DNA of 41,873 nt, taken from Bremia lactucae (Eukaryota > Oomycota > Peronosporomycetes > Peronosporales > Peronosporaceae). The stretch is from the NCBI RefSeq assembly GCF_004359215.1, contig NW_027152043.1:74773-116645 (forward strand), in the 5' to 3' direction. Position 1 is the first letter of the stretch, and each line of letters begins with the position of its first letter. The notes beneath the pieces were generated by a model that saw only the letters and a program-made list of their open reading frames with translations, was not told the origin of the DNA and did not search any database. The position numbers were made by a program, and so were the translations under genes. Shown one piece after another: positions 1 to 9,725 of the stretch.

Positions 1-812
1 TGAAGCTGCTGTTCCGCCAGTGGACATTGTTTACTCCGCGTCTACGAGCCCTTTCGCTGCGTCAAGCACCTCGATTTTCTGCTTGATCAGCACCTTTCTG
101 TCGTATGCCTTAACTTCCACAGAAAAAGCACTGGCGAGGTTCACGCTCACGCTGAAAGCCTTGGTCGATTCTTCAGGTTTTACCGTCGCTATTTTCTCGC
201 ATTTTCATATGCTCATTAGCTAGCAGCGATATCGCACGCTCGTAGTTCCGCGCTTCCCATCTCCAAATTGAGCACGAGATCTCGCGCTCGCAGTTCCGCG
301 CTTCTCATCTCCAAATTGAGCATGAGATCTCGCGATCGCAATTCCAAGCTTTTCATCTCCAACTATCGTATCTCTCGGGAAAGCTGCCCAACAAACAAAT
401 CGCCACGTCCTCGTCCTCCATCTAAGCGCTGATGCTGAGAACGCCGATGCAATGACGCATCACATTGCCGCCTTGTACATCTGTCGCTTCAGAAAGATGC
501 GACCAGCCTTCTGCGACCCGCCATGGAGTTTCAAGCGCGCCCATGCAACCCATGCTTCCTCGTAGTCGTCGATTAAATTTGATAGTCCGCGTCCATGTAG
601 AGCAGGATCAGACCGAAGGCGATATAGCTCGCCTTTGCGTAGTCCTCTATAGCTCGGGGTTCCGCAAACGTCGGTGACACTTCACGGTTCACCACATACC
701 ACGTCGACTTGGTCAGGAACCCGCCACGCATGTAACGGCTCCATGTCGAGTAGCTCTCTCCGTTAACTTTGTCGCCGAAGATCTTGTACATGGCATCGTG
801 GGCAGAAGACAC
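1..812 (-). pseudogene. Copia-A Gag, broken, cut by window edge
   Basis: Gag is the particle-forming protein of LTR retrotransposons. Reading leftward, Met at 812 or 791 (MYKIFGDK) opens a Copia Gag N-terminus with [21 protein letters not shown] and [15 protein letters not shown] frameshift near 575 moves the match to another frame ([19 protein letters not shown]). A stop lies near 424, after which MEDEDVAICLL follows. A degenerate zinc knuckle (CFFCGS, downstream His and Cys lost) lies near 114-130. The mirror copy at 37229 continues into protease and integrase, which shows what was cut here. Family assignment is firm; the gene is dead. Confidence 0.85.
244..364 (-). repeat. 48-bp in-frame tandem repeat inside Copia-A gag (LEM repeat)
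   Basis: Three copies, the last partial, at exact 48-bp spacing (starts near 244, 292 and 340). Read on the minus strand they encode a 16-residue unit of the type LEMRSAELQARDLVLN, with LEMKSLEL in one copy. The spacing equals 16 codons, so the expansion keeps frame. The Gag relatives I remember have a single LEM..AEL..D block, so this looks like a local triplication. Mirror copy at about 37671-37793. Confidence 0.85.
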
Positions 813-844
813 CCTACTTGGGCTAGTAACCTGTTGATGCTTGA

Positions 845-930
845 ATCGGAACGAAGGAGAGCGACGTTAAGGCGAAGCGATGGGTCTTTTTGGCAAAGGA
901 CAAGCCGGAGCAAAGACACTTGTGAGGGAG
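845..930 (-). repeat. Fragment of the LTR-derived ~166-bp repeat
   Basis: The stretch containing ggcaaaggacaagccggag and the following aaagacac matches the 3' half of the tandem unit found at 16135-17012, in reverse. It sits between the Copia-A gag leader and the Gypsy protease fragment. Its outer edge has a cttgaa-cgaa-cgaagg motif also seen where the repeat starts at 4520-4530 and 20160-20175. Mirror copy near 37090-37180. Confidence 0.6.
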
Positions 931-2022
931 GAGTCAGCGTATTGCTGAATTCCTTCAAGAGAAGACGTCGAGCATAATTGCAAGACGCCCTTGAGTCAAT
1001 TAAAATTGACCATGGCATACCAAAGCCCTTGACAGTCGCCTGCACGACTAACAAGCCGGGCTTGTACTCACGCCCCGTACAGAGCTCTTTGGGGTTAGAC
1101 CCTGATTCTCCTCTCCTCCTAGAGGTTCAACAAAGTCTAATTTTCCCAATAGGGCGGCCTGCCCCAACTGGTGTCGACATTTTACCGCGCCAGATTTATG
1201 GTATAGGATGGAATCGTTTCTCTTTCGTGCTATGCGCGGGTAACATACGGTTGTTGCTATGCTGTTTGACAGCTTGCGGCTCTTCCTCTTCCTAAGCGAG
1301 ATTGAGATCCATGGGTTCCGGTTTAATAGACGGACCCGAAGTGCTCAATGAGCTAACATTATCTCCATGCATACCAATGCGAGAGGACTTCAAACCGCAC
1401 TCAGCGTTTGACGCAATGGTTACCGCCGCTACAAAAGTAGCGGGTTGGGACCGGTAAATCTCCATCCGGCATCAAGGCCTTTCATGAACGGTTGGTGTAA
1501 CCGCTTCTTGTAATTGGTCTTGGTGCATCGCAGCGATAAGAGTTCTCAACTCATAGAATTAGCTCCCTAGAGTACGTTTACTCTGACGAGCCGCCAAGAA
1601 TCACGATCGCACGCGAAACCTTAATCATGCGGCGCAAACACGCGAGCAACTGCTGTTTCAGCAAATCACATGTGGGAAATGCATTGTCTAAGGACGTGCC
1701 ACATGTAAGAGTACACTCTCAGGCTCTACCACCTAGCCTAAAGACAGCTAAAGTCACTCTTTGTTGCTCTGTTTGGATTATGGCCAAAGTTATAGCCATA
1801 TCCATTTGTCTAATCCAAAGAAGGAGATTTTCTCCTTTTTTCCCTCATATGTCTCGGCATTGAAAACAAGAGGGCGAGCCTTTGGCTCCGGATCGGGTAC
1901 AGGAATGTACCGAGTAGGTATAAATGTCGCTAGGTGGTCCTGCACCTGTCCAATGAGAGAAGCCTCATGTTGCATGCAGGCTTCCAGCGTTGTCTCAAGC
2001 ACCTCTGGGCTCTGGGACACGA
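931..2022 (-). pseudogene. Ty3/Gypsy Gag-protease fragment (left arm)
   Basis: On the minus strand, an N-terminal Gag block (VLETTLEACMQHEAS, then IPVPDPEPKARPL) is followed in shifted frames by ENLLLWIRQ, RTEQQ-like and ELRTLIAAMHPD-like blocks typical of a retrotransposon gag domain. It ends in a retropepsin start, [20 protein letters not shown], near 1054-960. The protease active site reads IDSRAS where family members have IDSGAS. A 48-bp deletion near 1241-1246 removes the zinc knuckle that the mirror copy keeps. The fragment is truncated right after ASCNYARR, where the LTR-derived repeat begins. No Gypsy RT or LTR is visible. Confidence 0.8.
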
Positions 2023-2029
2023 TATGATC

Positions 2030-2640
2030 GATATGAGGAAGACGTGACTACTGTCAGCAGGACGTTGTCATTGAAATGAAGAGCGACAGATGATGCTCGT
2101 TTGAGTGTCGAAAATGTCTTTTATAATTGTGCGCCGCGACTTGCCAGAATGCAACAACTCTCCAGCTTCTCTAATTGAGATGCTTTTTCAGAACCTTTAT
2201 TAGTAAACGGCAGCATACTGACCGAGCATCAGACTTAGCATGCTTTTCCTTTGGCACCATGAAACATGCGTGAGAACCAAGCAGCCAACAATGGCTTCTT
2301 GCTTGTCCAAACTTGGTGTGTCGCTTTGTTATGATTGTCAGCACGTGTTGGACACCGATTGCGGAGAAACTTGACCGTCATGACAGCTTCGCCCCAGTAC
2401 TCCTTGGACAGTCCAGCATATTCCATATGCAGCGCGCACATTCCACCAACGTCCGGTTCACCTGCTCGGCGACCCGTTCAATTGAGGAGTGTAAGGCGGC
2501 GTGGAAGCTTGCACGATCCCTCGATCACTGCAAAGCTTGCCATGTCACGCAAAGTTTATTCGCCGCCGTTACCACTGCGAAGCGTCTATACCCGCTAAGC
2601 ACTGCAGAAGATAAAGACGTATTCTAGCAGTTAGAGACTT
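2030..2640 (-). pseudogene. Copia-B integrase C-terminal fragment, inverted relative to the adjoining RT
   Basis: Minus-strand reading gives the end of a Copia integrase: RVAEQVNRTLVEC, then MEYAGLSKEYWGEAVMTVKF and FLRNRCPTRA (2441-2235), and a worn YRFEELES-type block near 2200-2110. The piece at about 2030-2105 is in the opposite orientation (plus-strand DYCQQDVVIE), so there is a second tiny inversion. The retroviral-type DD35E core is absent. The next block, RT from 2640, runs on the plus strand, so IN and RT are head to head instead of collinear. This arm supplies the 98 bp (2199-2296) missing from the right arm as 95 Ns. Confidence 0.75.
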
Positions 2641-4256
2641 TAGCAGCACAGTCGTTGGAGCAGACTACAGACACACCAAGCGCAAGCAGTCCACGTCTTA
2701 CAAGAGACGTCAAGGTCTTGTTAAATGTCAGTAGCAGCTAAGGTACTACAAGTCATGAAGCGGCTTACGTCATGGTTTTAGTAGGGGGTATGCCGACTTT
2801 GTTTAAGTCGGCTACGGTATCCAGGTACGCGGCGAAGTGGAAGAATGCTTGCGACTCGGAGCGTGATTCGCTCCGCAAAGCGATACATGGAATATCGTGT
2901 CGTTGCCGTCGGGACACAAGACGATCGGCTGCAGATTGGTTTTTCGTGTCAAGGAGACCTAAAATGGTGAAGTTGAGGGGTTAAGGCACGCCTGGTGGCT
3001 AAAGAATTCTCACAGAAGTATGGAATCGAATACGAAGAAATCTATGCGCCGGTGGCCAAGTTCACGTCGACTTGAATCGTGCTGAGTCTGACGGCAATGT
3101 ATATGCTCAAGTTGCATCAGACGGATGTCAAGTGAGCGTTCCCGGATGGTGTACTGGACAAAGATATCTACATGGCACAGCCGGATGGGTATGTCGACGC
3201 TGATCGTCCAGATTACGAGTGCAAGCTCAAGAGGTCGCTGTATGGGATGAAGCAGTCTACCGCACGTGGAACCAGACCATTGACGACTTCAGATCAAGAT
3301 AATTTTGTCAAGTGTGAATCGGACCACAGCGTGTACGTCAAGTCGGAAGACGACGACATGGTTTTGTTGTTTTGTGGGCTGATAATCTTATCATCGCAAG
3401 CTGCAACGACGAGTTTCTCACGTCAATCAAGTGACCGATTTGAGATGACAGATCTCATAGAATTTGGGTATTTTGTTGGTGTGGAGATCAAGAGCGATCA
3501 TGCGGCTGGCCGTATGACGATGCGGCAAACCAAGTTTCTAAAGTCCGTCTTGACCAAGTTTGGTATACATGACAGAAAGCCCGTGAAGACACCTCAAGAA
3601 ACTGTACTCAAGCTGACTTAGAACATGCGTGAAGGCGGATGCAAGCATGAGGACACGATGAAGATTGTGCCCTACCGAAGTGCTATTCGAGGAACATGTC
3701 TTCATGGTGGCGACATGTCGAGACCTTGCTTTGGCAGTAAAAGCTTTGTGTCAGTTTGCAACTGAGCCATGTATAACAAACTGGTAGGCCTTCAAGCGTG
3801 TGCCGCGGTATTTTTAAGCAGCACCGATTTATTCACTCGATTAATCACGTAATGGCATTGCTGTACTGCAAGGATACTCGGATATAGATTAGGCTGGTGA
3901 TGTAGAGACGCGATAACGCACAAGCTGATACGCCTTCGAATAACGGATGTATGAGCTGGAGGAGCAAGAACAGGCCACGGTGGCGTTGTAACTTGAAACA
4001 AAAATGACAGTAAATTTTACTATTATGTTTTTCGTTTTTAAAATACAGATTTAATTGTTTAAAATCGACAAGACATAATTCATGGCGCCGACGAAAGCAG
4101 TCCAATAAGCGGTTTGGCTCAAGGCATTCCTATGCGAGCTTAATAAGATGAAGAGCGATGCAGCTGTGAATGTTGTCAATACGCTCCTCGAGCGGCTGAG
4201 TTGCGCACAAGTAGCGATTCAAGGAGCGTATGTCAAGCCGATACAGGAGGAATCTA
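2640..4256 (+). pseudogene. Copia-B reverse transcriptase-RNase H fragment
   Basis: The IN-RT linker (QTHQAQAVH-type, then SVAAKVLQ) leads to the RT N-terminus: GGMPTLFKSATVS, AAKWKNACDSE. It continues with SLYGMKQST near 3230, FEMTDLIEFGYFVGVEI and MRQTKFLKSV, KFGIHDRKPVKTPQ. The palm catalytic box expected near 3375 is destroyed (LLFCGLIIL replaces the YVDDL region). RNase H follows with a SYADADWAG-like remnant near 3870, and ends at a polypurine run (caggaggaatctaaagg) just before an LTR. Several frameshifts and stops. Close paralogue of 10100-11590, roughly 90% alike by eye. Confidence 0.85.
3989..4064. repeat. 76-bp AT-rich insertion inside RNase H
   Basis: RNase H coding sequence is interrupted between gcgttg (VAL) and tcgac (ST of the STEAE motif) by about 76 bp that are almost all A/T. 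A shorter version sharing acagatttaattg sits at the same RNase H site at 11352-11393, and mirrors lie at 33913-33988 and 26614-26656. The sharing dates it before the two Copia-B copies separated. Confidence 0.6.
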
Positions 4257-4260
4257 AAGG

Positions 4261-4439
4261 TGATTGTCAACCGATAATAACCGGCAATGACGTCAGATGT
4301 TCTCTCGTTCTAGAAGGTTTTAAGAGCAGTGATTGGCTAAGAATAATGGTTGGCGTAAAGTACCAATATGTTTGCGAGCCAATGACCTTTAACATATTAC
4401 CTCGCATGTTGCCAACTACTGCTCAAGCGGCCTTTAACA
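4261..4439 (+). mobile_element. Truncated Copia-B LTR, followed by leader
   Basis: Starts with TG right after the polypurine run of the upstream RNase H. It contains a TGACGTCA box, the gattggctaagaataatgg block shared by all Copia-B LTRs here, and the gttgccaact block, and ends ..taaca. The next bases, tcaggctaagagctc, match the putative primer-binding/leader sequence found after the LTR end at 20097. A leader after an LTR that already follows an RNase H means this LTR is shared between two elements in tandem. Length 179 bp compared with 227 bp at 7573-7800. Confidence 0.65.
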
Positions 4440-4525
4440 TCAGGCTAAGAGCTCAATCCTCGCCAACTCTGCCTCCCACCCCAGACACTGCGTTTGCCAC
4501 GATGATCGCCTCTGCTGAGACTTGA

Positions 4526-4841
4526 AGCGAAACGAAGGAAAGCGAGGCGAAGGGTCTTGTCAAAAGACAAGCAAATACACCTATTCTATTGCTACCTCTA
4601 AGCCAACAATTACTCTTACCCAATCGCTGCTCTTAGAACCAACCTTCTGAATATCTGACGTCATCTCTATGACGTCATTACCGTTTAGGGTGGCGAAACG
4701 AGGTGACCGAAGAGTTTTGACAAAAGGCAAGCCGTAGCGATGACACTTAGTCGATTGCTTATTCTAAACCAACCATTACTCTTAGATAATCTCTGCTCTT
4801 AGTCTTCTAGAGCATTTGACGCACGTCATTACCGGGATTAA
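4526..4841 (-). repeat. Two units of the LTR-derived ~166-bp repeat
   Basis: Two units in reverse orientation relative to 16135-17012. The outer unit keeps both TGACGTCA boxes (4656-4677); the inner one is worn (tttgacgcacgtcatt near 4818). Between them lie the caagccgtagcgatgacac and gaaacgaggtgacc blocks that mark the unit's second half. The array abuts a Copia-B LTR at 4842. Confidence 0.75.
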
Positions 4842-5064
4842 TTAAAATGTCAAGTGAGCACTAGTTGGCAAAATGCAGAGTGAATATATATTAAGGTCCT
4901 TGATTCGCAAACCTATCTGAATCATAGCTCATAGAACCTTCTAGAAGCTAACTGACATCATCATCTGACGTCATCCCTACGCCGTCACGTTATGACGTCT
5001 TGCCGGTATATACTGGTACTCACTGGTACTATCCTATTATGATCGAGCCGCTTTCTCGGCTAAT
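4842..5064 (-). mobile_element. 3' LTR of the deleted Copia-B element (left arm)
   Basis: Begins (minus strand) at attagccgag after a purine-rich gtcgagtgggag tract and ends near the cacttgacattttaa junction with the tandem repeat. Contains tatatac, several TGACGTCA-like boxes and the gttgccaact..actagtg..cactttgca-like blocks typical of the other Copia-B LTRs in this window. Confidence 0.75.
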
Positions 5065-6432
5065 CTCCCACTCGACTCGACGCTTGTAGACACTTGTATA
5101 CCGAGTTTGGTCCGAAGCACACAAAATTGCATCGCTAGAATCGGCTTCGTCATGATATCAGCTAACATATCGAGAGTTGAGACATTGTCCCATATCACTT
5201 GGTTGTCATCCACCTTTTCGCGCACAAAACGGTAGCGGATATCGATGTGCTTGGTGCGTTCGTGAAATGCGGGGTTCTTGGCCAACGAGATCGATCCTTG
5301 GTTGTCCTCATAGATCTTGACCGCATCGTTTATCGACATCTCACCGAGCTCACACAAGAATGTCTTGAGCAACACCCTTCTTGTGCTGCTTCTGGTAACG
5401 CCATGTTTTCGGCTTCCGTAGACGAAAGAGCCATCGTGCGCTGTTTCTTGTTTCCAGCTGATACATCCGCCGCTCATTAAAAATGCTTAGCCACTTGTGC
5501 TTCTTCTTGACGGTGTGTCTCCAGCCCAGTCCGCATCCGAGTAGTCTTGAAGTTACTTGTCACTTAGTGCTTGAAACTTAATACCATATGAATTTGTGCC
5601 TTCTATATACCAGAAGACTCTCTTGAGCGCTTGCCAGTGTGTCGGACATGGGTCTGAGGCAAATTGGCTGAGCACGCAGCAAGGTCGAAGCGTGTGCTTA
5701 CCATATAAGGTACATCAGGCAGCCGACATCATTTCGATATGGCAGCTTTAGTTGTGTTTGCATCCTCCTTCACACATGAGCTTGGTCAGCTTGAGTCCCG
5801 GATCCTGAGGCGTCCTGACATGCTTACTGTTCTCCATCTTGAACTTGTTCAAAGTACCGCACGCGAACTTAATCTGCAGCATCGTCGGAGTCCCACTACT
5901 TCTTGAACTCAAGTCGTAGCATAAAACCATCGACGGTCTTGTTCGACATGCGAGGCGACTGCATTAGCCGGTACAATGACCGTTCAAGTTTGCACACATA
6001 GTCCGGATGGACCGTATTACTGAAATCGTCTGGCTGCGTCACTCGTCGAGCTGGCTGTTGATGAATTCTGTCTTCAAGTTCATTAATGAACAGTAAGTCC
6101 GTACTTAGCAGCCAAACTGAGCAGAATCCGGATTGATGTAAACTTGTCCGCAGGCGCAAACGTTTCTTTGTAGTCGATACCGAACTTCTGTGCAAAGTCT
6201 TTGGCCACTAGACACGTCTTGTACCGCTCAACTTTACCATCTTGATTTCCTTGACGCGAAACAGCCATCGATTGCCAATTGGCTTGCATCCTTTTGGTAG
6301 CAGTACAAGCATCCAAGTCTTATTCTTTAGAAAATATTCCATTTCCGAGTTGCATGCTTCGTGCCACGTGGCTGCGTCGCTGGATTCTACCGCCGACTTG
6401 AACGTGGTCGGCATTTTTCCTATTGAAAACAC
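5037..6432 (-). pseudogene. Copia-B RT (palm deleted) and RNase H (left arm)
   Basis: RT N-terminus from 6432: GKMPTTFKSAVESSDAATW, WMLVLLPKGCKPIGNRWLF, then in another frame YKTCLVAKDFAQKFGIDYKE, FAPADKFTSIRILLSLAAKYG. After SLYRLMQSPRM the reading jumps to KFACGTLNKFKM..PQDPGLKLTK, so about 115 residues including the YVDD catalytic box are gone. RNase H keeps GCISWK, KIYEDNQGSISLAKNPAF, HIDIRYRFVREKV and DMLADIMTKP before the LTR. RT copies RNA into cDNA and RNase H removes the template; this copy can do neither. Confidence 0.85.
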
Positions 6433-6534
6433 AACTTGGCAGTCTTAAAATCTTGTGCCGTGGCAGACATTTCTTCCAGCGATGGGCATCAACTGTGCCG
6501 CTTTGGCTTCGGAATTAAGGCTGCTGCGTTTTTG

Positions 6535-6850
6535 AGCGTTGATGCCAGGCTCATTTTTTTTCCGCTCAGCTCACAATCTTCATTCTCGTGATCAGTTTCT
6601 TCGAGCTGTGGGGGTCGTTATCAGCCAACTTATCATCATCTTGAGCGAAGATCTCGCTGTTCTGGCGGCCGCATCTCCCACTATCAAACATTTCTTTCAT
6701 AAATTGTGCGTCGCGATTCACTAGTCTCACCCTCTTCGAATCGATACGCTTTTTCATACTCCGAGTAACCGAGAAACAGACAGCGTACCGATCGAGCGTC
6801 AAGCTTTCTGCAATTTTCCTTGGGGACTGTTACAAATGCATAGCAACTAA
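6535..6850 (-). pseudogene. Copia-B integrase C-terminal fragment (left arm, better preserved version)
   Basis: Minus-strand VPKENCRKLDARSVRC, FLGYSEYEKAYRFEEGET, then after a frameshift VNRDAQFMKEMFDSG and an acidic linker. This is the Copia integrase tail that precedes RT. It is joined directly to gag (at about 6880), so protease and the catalytic integrase core are deleted. The right-arm equivalent at 31146-31530 is strongly diverged and no longer encodes these motifs. Confidence 0.8.
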
Positions 6851-6879
6851 AAACCTTTAGATCGCAACCGACCGTTGTC

Positions 6880-7512
6880 TATTGTCATAGACGCTTGTCT
6901 TTGCCCTTGGGCGGCTCCACCGACGCCGCCACCTTTGTTCCTTGTGTTTCATATCTTAATGTAGTAGCCGAGATGTCACAAGCTTCCACGACAGCGAGTC
7001 GGATCTTGACTCCAACGCTGTGATGAGAAACGCGTACGACTCGCTTAGACTTGCGAGAAGCATGATGACCAGATCGTCCTCGCTGACCGGAGCCCAACCG
7101 CGTCGAGCTGCTCCGCCAGCGTCGTGATCTTGTTAATAATTGTATAAGTCGTCGCTTTCGTTCATCATCGTCGTGAGGAAGCATCGACGTAGAAAGATCT
7201 TGTTGGTCAAAAAAATTTCTTCTCGAAATGCCCTTAAAGACACGACTATGTAGCATGCGCGCCGTTTGCCGACCGACCAAAGGCAGCTGCGAATACTCCA
7301 TCGCAACACAGATTATCGCCACGGCGTTGCGCGACTTACGCTTGTAGGCTGCCTGGTCCAGCGGGCTCGACAGGTGCTCAGGCTTCACTCCCCGCTCACC
7401 ACATCCCATAGGTCCCGCTCCTCCAGCATCATTTGCATCTAAATTTCTATTGGTGGAAGTTCGCTCCGTCGAACTTGTTGATGCGGGCGGTCGTGGTCAC
7501 GGCAGTGTCCAT
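6880..7512 (-). pseudogene. Copia-B Gag (left arm)
   Basis: Start Met at 7512 (MDTAVTTTARINKFDGANFH), about 60 bp after the LTR end, which fits a Copia leader. A Trp codon has become a stop (caa tag), and single-base losses shift the frame before MLEERDLWDVV and again before VKPEHLSSPLDQAAYKRKS. Later blocks include INKITTLAEQLDAVG in shifted frame and EQGGGVDGAAQG-like residues at the end. A 174-codon stretch is open here only because of these shifts. The Gag is dead. Confidence 0.8.
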
Positions 7513-7572
7513 GGCAAAGGCGAAGGCAGGGGCAAAGGTGGCAGAATCTGCGGTCTTATGCTCATAACCTAA

Positions 7573-7800
7573 TGAAAAGGTCAAGTGAGGACTAGTTGGC
7601 AAAATGCAAAGTGAATACATTCAGGTTCTTAGTTCGCAAACCTATTGCTACCTCTAAGCCAATCATTACTTCTATCCAATCATAGCTCATCGAACCTTCT
7701 AAAATCTACTGACGTCAACCCTACTATGACGTCATTACCGGTATATACTGATACCTACCGGTACTATCCTGATATGGTCGAGCCGATTTCTCGCCAACAA
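7573..7800 (-). mobile_element. 5' LTR of the deleted Copia-B element (left arm)
   Basis: Reads tgttggcgag..ttttca on the minus strand, with TG at 7800 and CA at 7573. Carries tatatac near the start, two TGACGTCA-type boxes, the attggcttagaggtagcaat block shared with the tandem array, and the gttgccaact/actagt block. The following bases (ttaggttatgagcataag) are the likely primer-binding site because they resemble initiator-tRNA-type sites of other Copia elements. The upstream neighbour is an RNase H, so this LTR also serves as 3' LTR of another copy. Confidence 0.75.
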
Positions 7801-7869
7801 CAATTGCCTGTACTTTCTTTAAGTCCCTCCTGTATCGGCTGCAGTACGCAACTTCAGTTGCCACGTGTG

Positions 7870-8640
7870 CGCAACTTAGCGGCTTGAGGTACTTATCGGC
7901 AACACCATCGATCCCAAGCTTGGTGCGTTGAGAAATGAACGTGTAGCGCCCAGTGGCTTCGTCATTATATCAGCCAGCATGTCTTGAGTCGGGCAATTAT
8001 CGAGTTTCACTTGACCGTCTTCAACCTTTTCTTGCACAAAGTGGCAACGAATGTCGATATGTTTTGTGCGCTTGTGATAATCCGGATTCTTGGCCAACGC
8101 GATCTAGCCTTGGTTGTCCTCGAATATCTTGACAGACTCATTCATAGTCATCTCATCAAGCGCATGCAGAAAAACTTTGAGCCAAACTGCTTCTTGCGTG
8201 GCCTCAGATAACGCCATGTAATGAGCTTCCGTCGAAGAGAGCGCCATAGTCCGTTGCTTCTTGTTTCGCCAGCGGATGCATCTGTTGCTCATCGTAAAAA
8301 CGCAACTACTTATACTTCGGCGAGATTAAAGGTCTCAGCTCAGTGTGCATCTGATAAAACAAGCAGACTTGCTGTTCAGCTTCGCGAACAATGAAATTCG
8401 TGGGTAGGCGTCGCATTGAGGTAACATAGTACGCGCTTAAGGCTTGCCAGTGTGTCAGCAAATGCTCAAAACTCCCACAGCTGCAGCTGGATCCGGACGC
8501 ATTGCAACCATAAGGTCCATAATACCACTGAAACAACATCGGTACGGCACGATCTTCATCGTATCTTCATAACCTTACCCACGTTCCTCGACAACTTAAA
8601 TTCTGTATCTTGGTTGACTAGGGAGCAGCGCAACACATGA
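7870..8640 (-). pseudogene. Copia-B RNase H fragment (left arm)
   Basis: Minus-strand RNase H: CIRWRNKKQRTMALSSTEAH (8292 on), EATQEAVWLKVFLHALDEM, SVKIFEDNQG, a stop, then KNPDYHKRTKHIDIRCHF, FVQEKVEDGQVKL, DMLADIMTKPL. Upstream lies a worn GTWVRL/YRSVVGG-like region down to about 8620. RT is missing: the sequence switches to an opposite-strand protease/GAG-pre-integrase piece near 8640. The same chimeric junction occurs at 20640 and 29385. Confidence 0.8.
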
Positions 8641-8689
8641 CGTCCTCGTAAGGGTACAGGCTATCGCTCCGGTAGATGTACATCTCGCT

Positions 8690-9725
8690 GATGACGGTGT
8701 GGTTCAAGCGGTGGCAACGGGCGATACAGTGATGTTGACGAAGACTCCCCGTGAGACCAAGAAGGTAAGCTCACCGGTTTCTGGCATATTCCCAAGCTTT
8801 TGTGCAATTTGCTCTCGGTTGGCCGCTTCACGAAGGATGTTGGGCCAGTGACGTTTAAGCGCAATGGTTGTTTCGCGAAAGCAAGTTGTATTTTCTTGAA
8901 GGTTCAAGGACGTGAATGCAAAGGAGTGTATAAACTTTGCATGGCGCCGGTAATAATGGAGGAGGCCAATGTGACAAGATCGATGGGATGCCATGGGAAC
9001 ACCACATCGTGCTTTTGGCACCATCGACTTGGTCACATTGGTCGTGGCGGTCTTGACGCTATTGCCAAGAAATATTACGGTCTTGGCGTTAACATTGCGT
9101 AAGGGAAGCAGTGGGAGGTGTGTCACAGGTGCTTACTAGTTTAGTAAACGCGACTGAATTAGGCCAAGTCATCACCTAACCGTGCGAAGTAAATACTGGA
9201 CGTCATTTGCTGGTCCCCTGTCTCGATCTGCATAACGCACAGCTAATTGCGAAATCGCTGGCGTCACAGATTACATGAAATGAATGCAGACACCGACGTT
9301 CAGTGGAAAGCGCTACTTCGTCATGTTTATCGGCTACAAGTCTTAGTTTTGCAAGGTGAACTTGTTGCGTAATAAGTCGGAAGCAGCTGTCAAGTTTGCT
9401 GACTTTATGGTATTTGATGAGACGTAAACGGGCAAGCGGGTAAAGTCGCTTTGCTGTGGTAAGAATGGCGAATAAACTTCGCGTGACATGGCAAGTTTTG
9501 CAATGATCGAGAATCGTGCAAGCTTTCACGCCACATTACAATCCTCAACTAAATTGAGTCGCCGAGCGGGTGAGCCGGACACGGAATATGCTGATTTGTT
9601 CAAGGAATTACTGGGGCGAAGCTGTCATGACGGTCACGTTTCTCCGCAATCGGTGTCCAATAAGGGCTGAAAGTCACAACAAATCGCCATACCAAGTATG
9701 GACAGGATAGAAGCCGTAACTGGTT
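8690..9725 (+). pseudogene. Copia-B GAG-pre-integrase and integrase (left arm)
   Basis: Protease-tail sequence (DDGVVQAVATGDTVM) leads to LTGFWHIPKLLCNLLSVGRF, CFAKASCIFLKVQGRE, and a GAG-pre-integrase motif WHHRLGHIGRGGLDAIAKK with CHRC downstream. The integrase core follows with TPTFSGKRYFVMFIGYKS, KSEAAVKFADFMVF and KNGE near 9450, where family members have SDNGGEY. The second catalytic Asp is therefore lost, and the Glu region (LSRRAGEPDTEYADL) is also rearranged. It continues on the same strand into the RT at 10100. No gag or protease active site is attached. Confidence 0.8.

Larger units (their letters stand above)
4842..7800 (-). mobile_element. Internally deleted Copia-B element with both LTRs (left arm)
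   Basis: Order on the minus strand: 5' LTR 7800-7573, leader, gag from 7512, integrase C-terminus, RT start, RNase H, 3' LTR 5064-4842. Total about 2.96 kb, well short of a full Copia element. Protease, GAG-pre-integrase, the integrase core and the RT palm are missing. The two LTRs are about the same length (228 and 223 bp) but look only about 80% alike by eye, so the insertion is old. No clear target-site duplication was found; both flanks are other retroelement debris. Confidence 0.8.

Noticed and set aside
6885..7409. 174-codon frame as an independent gene
   Set aside because: It is the Copia-B gag region read partly out of frame after deletions; sense motifs (VKPEHLSSPLDQ) identify it as gag.
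8800..9126. Minus-strand 140-codon frame (and its mirror at 28878) as a secreted or effector protein
   Set aside because: It is antisense to GAG-pre-integrase (WHHRLGH motif). No signal peptide or RXLR-type motif was found here or in the other frames examined.
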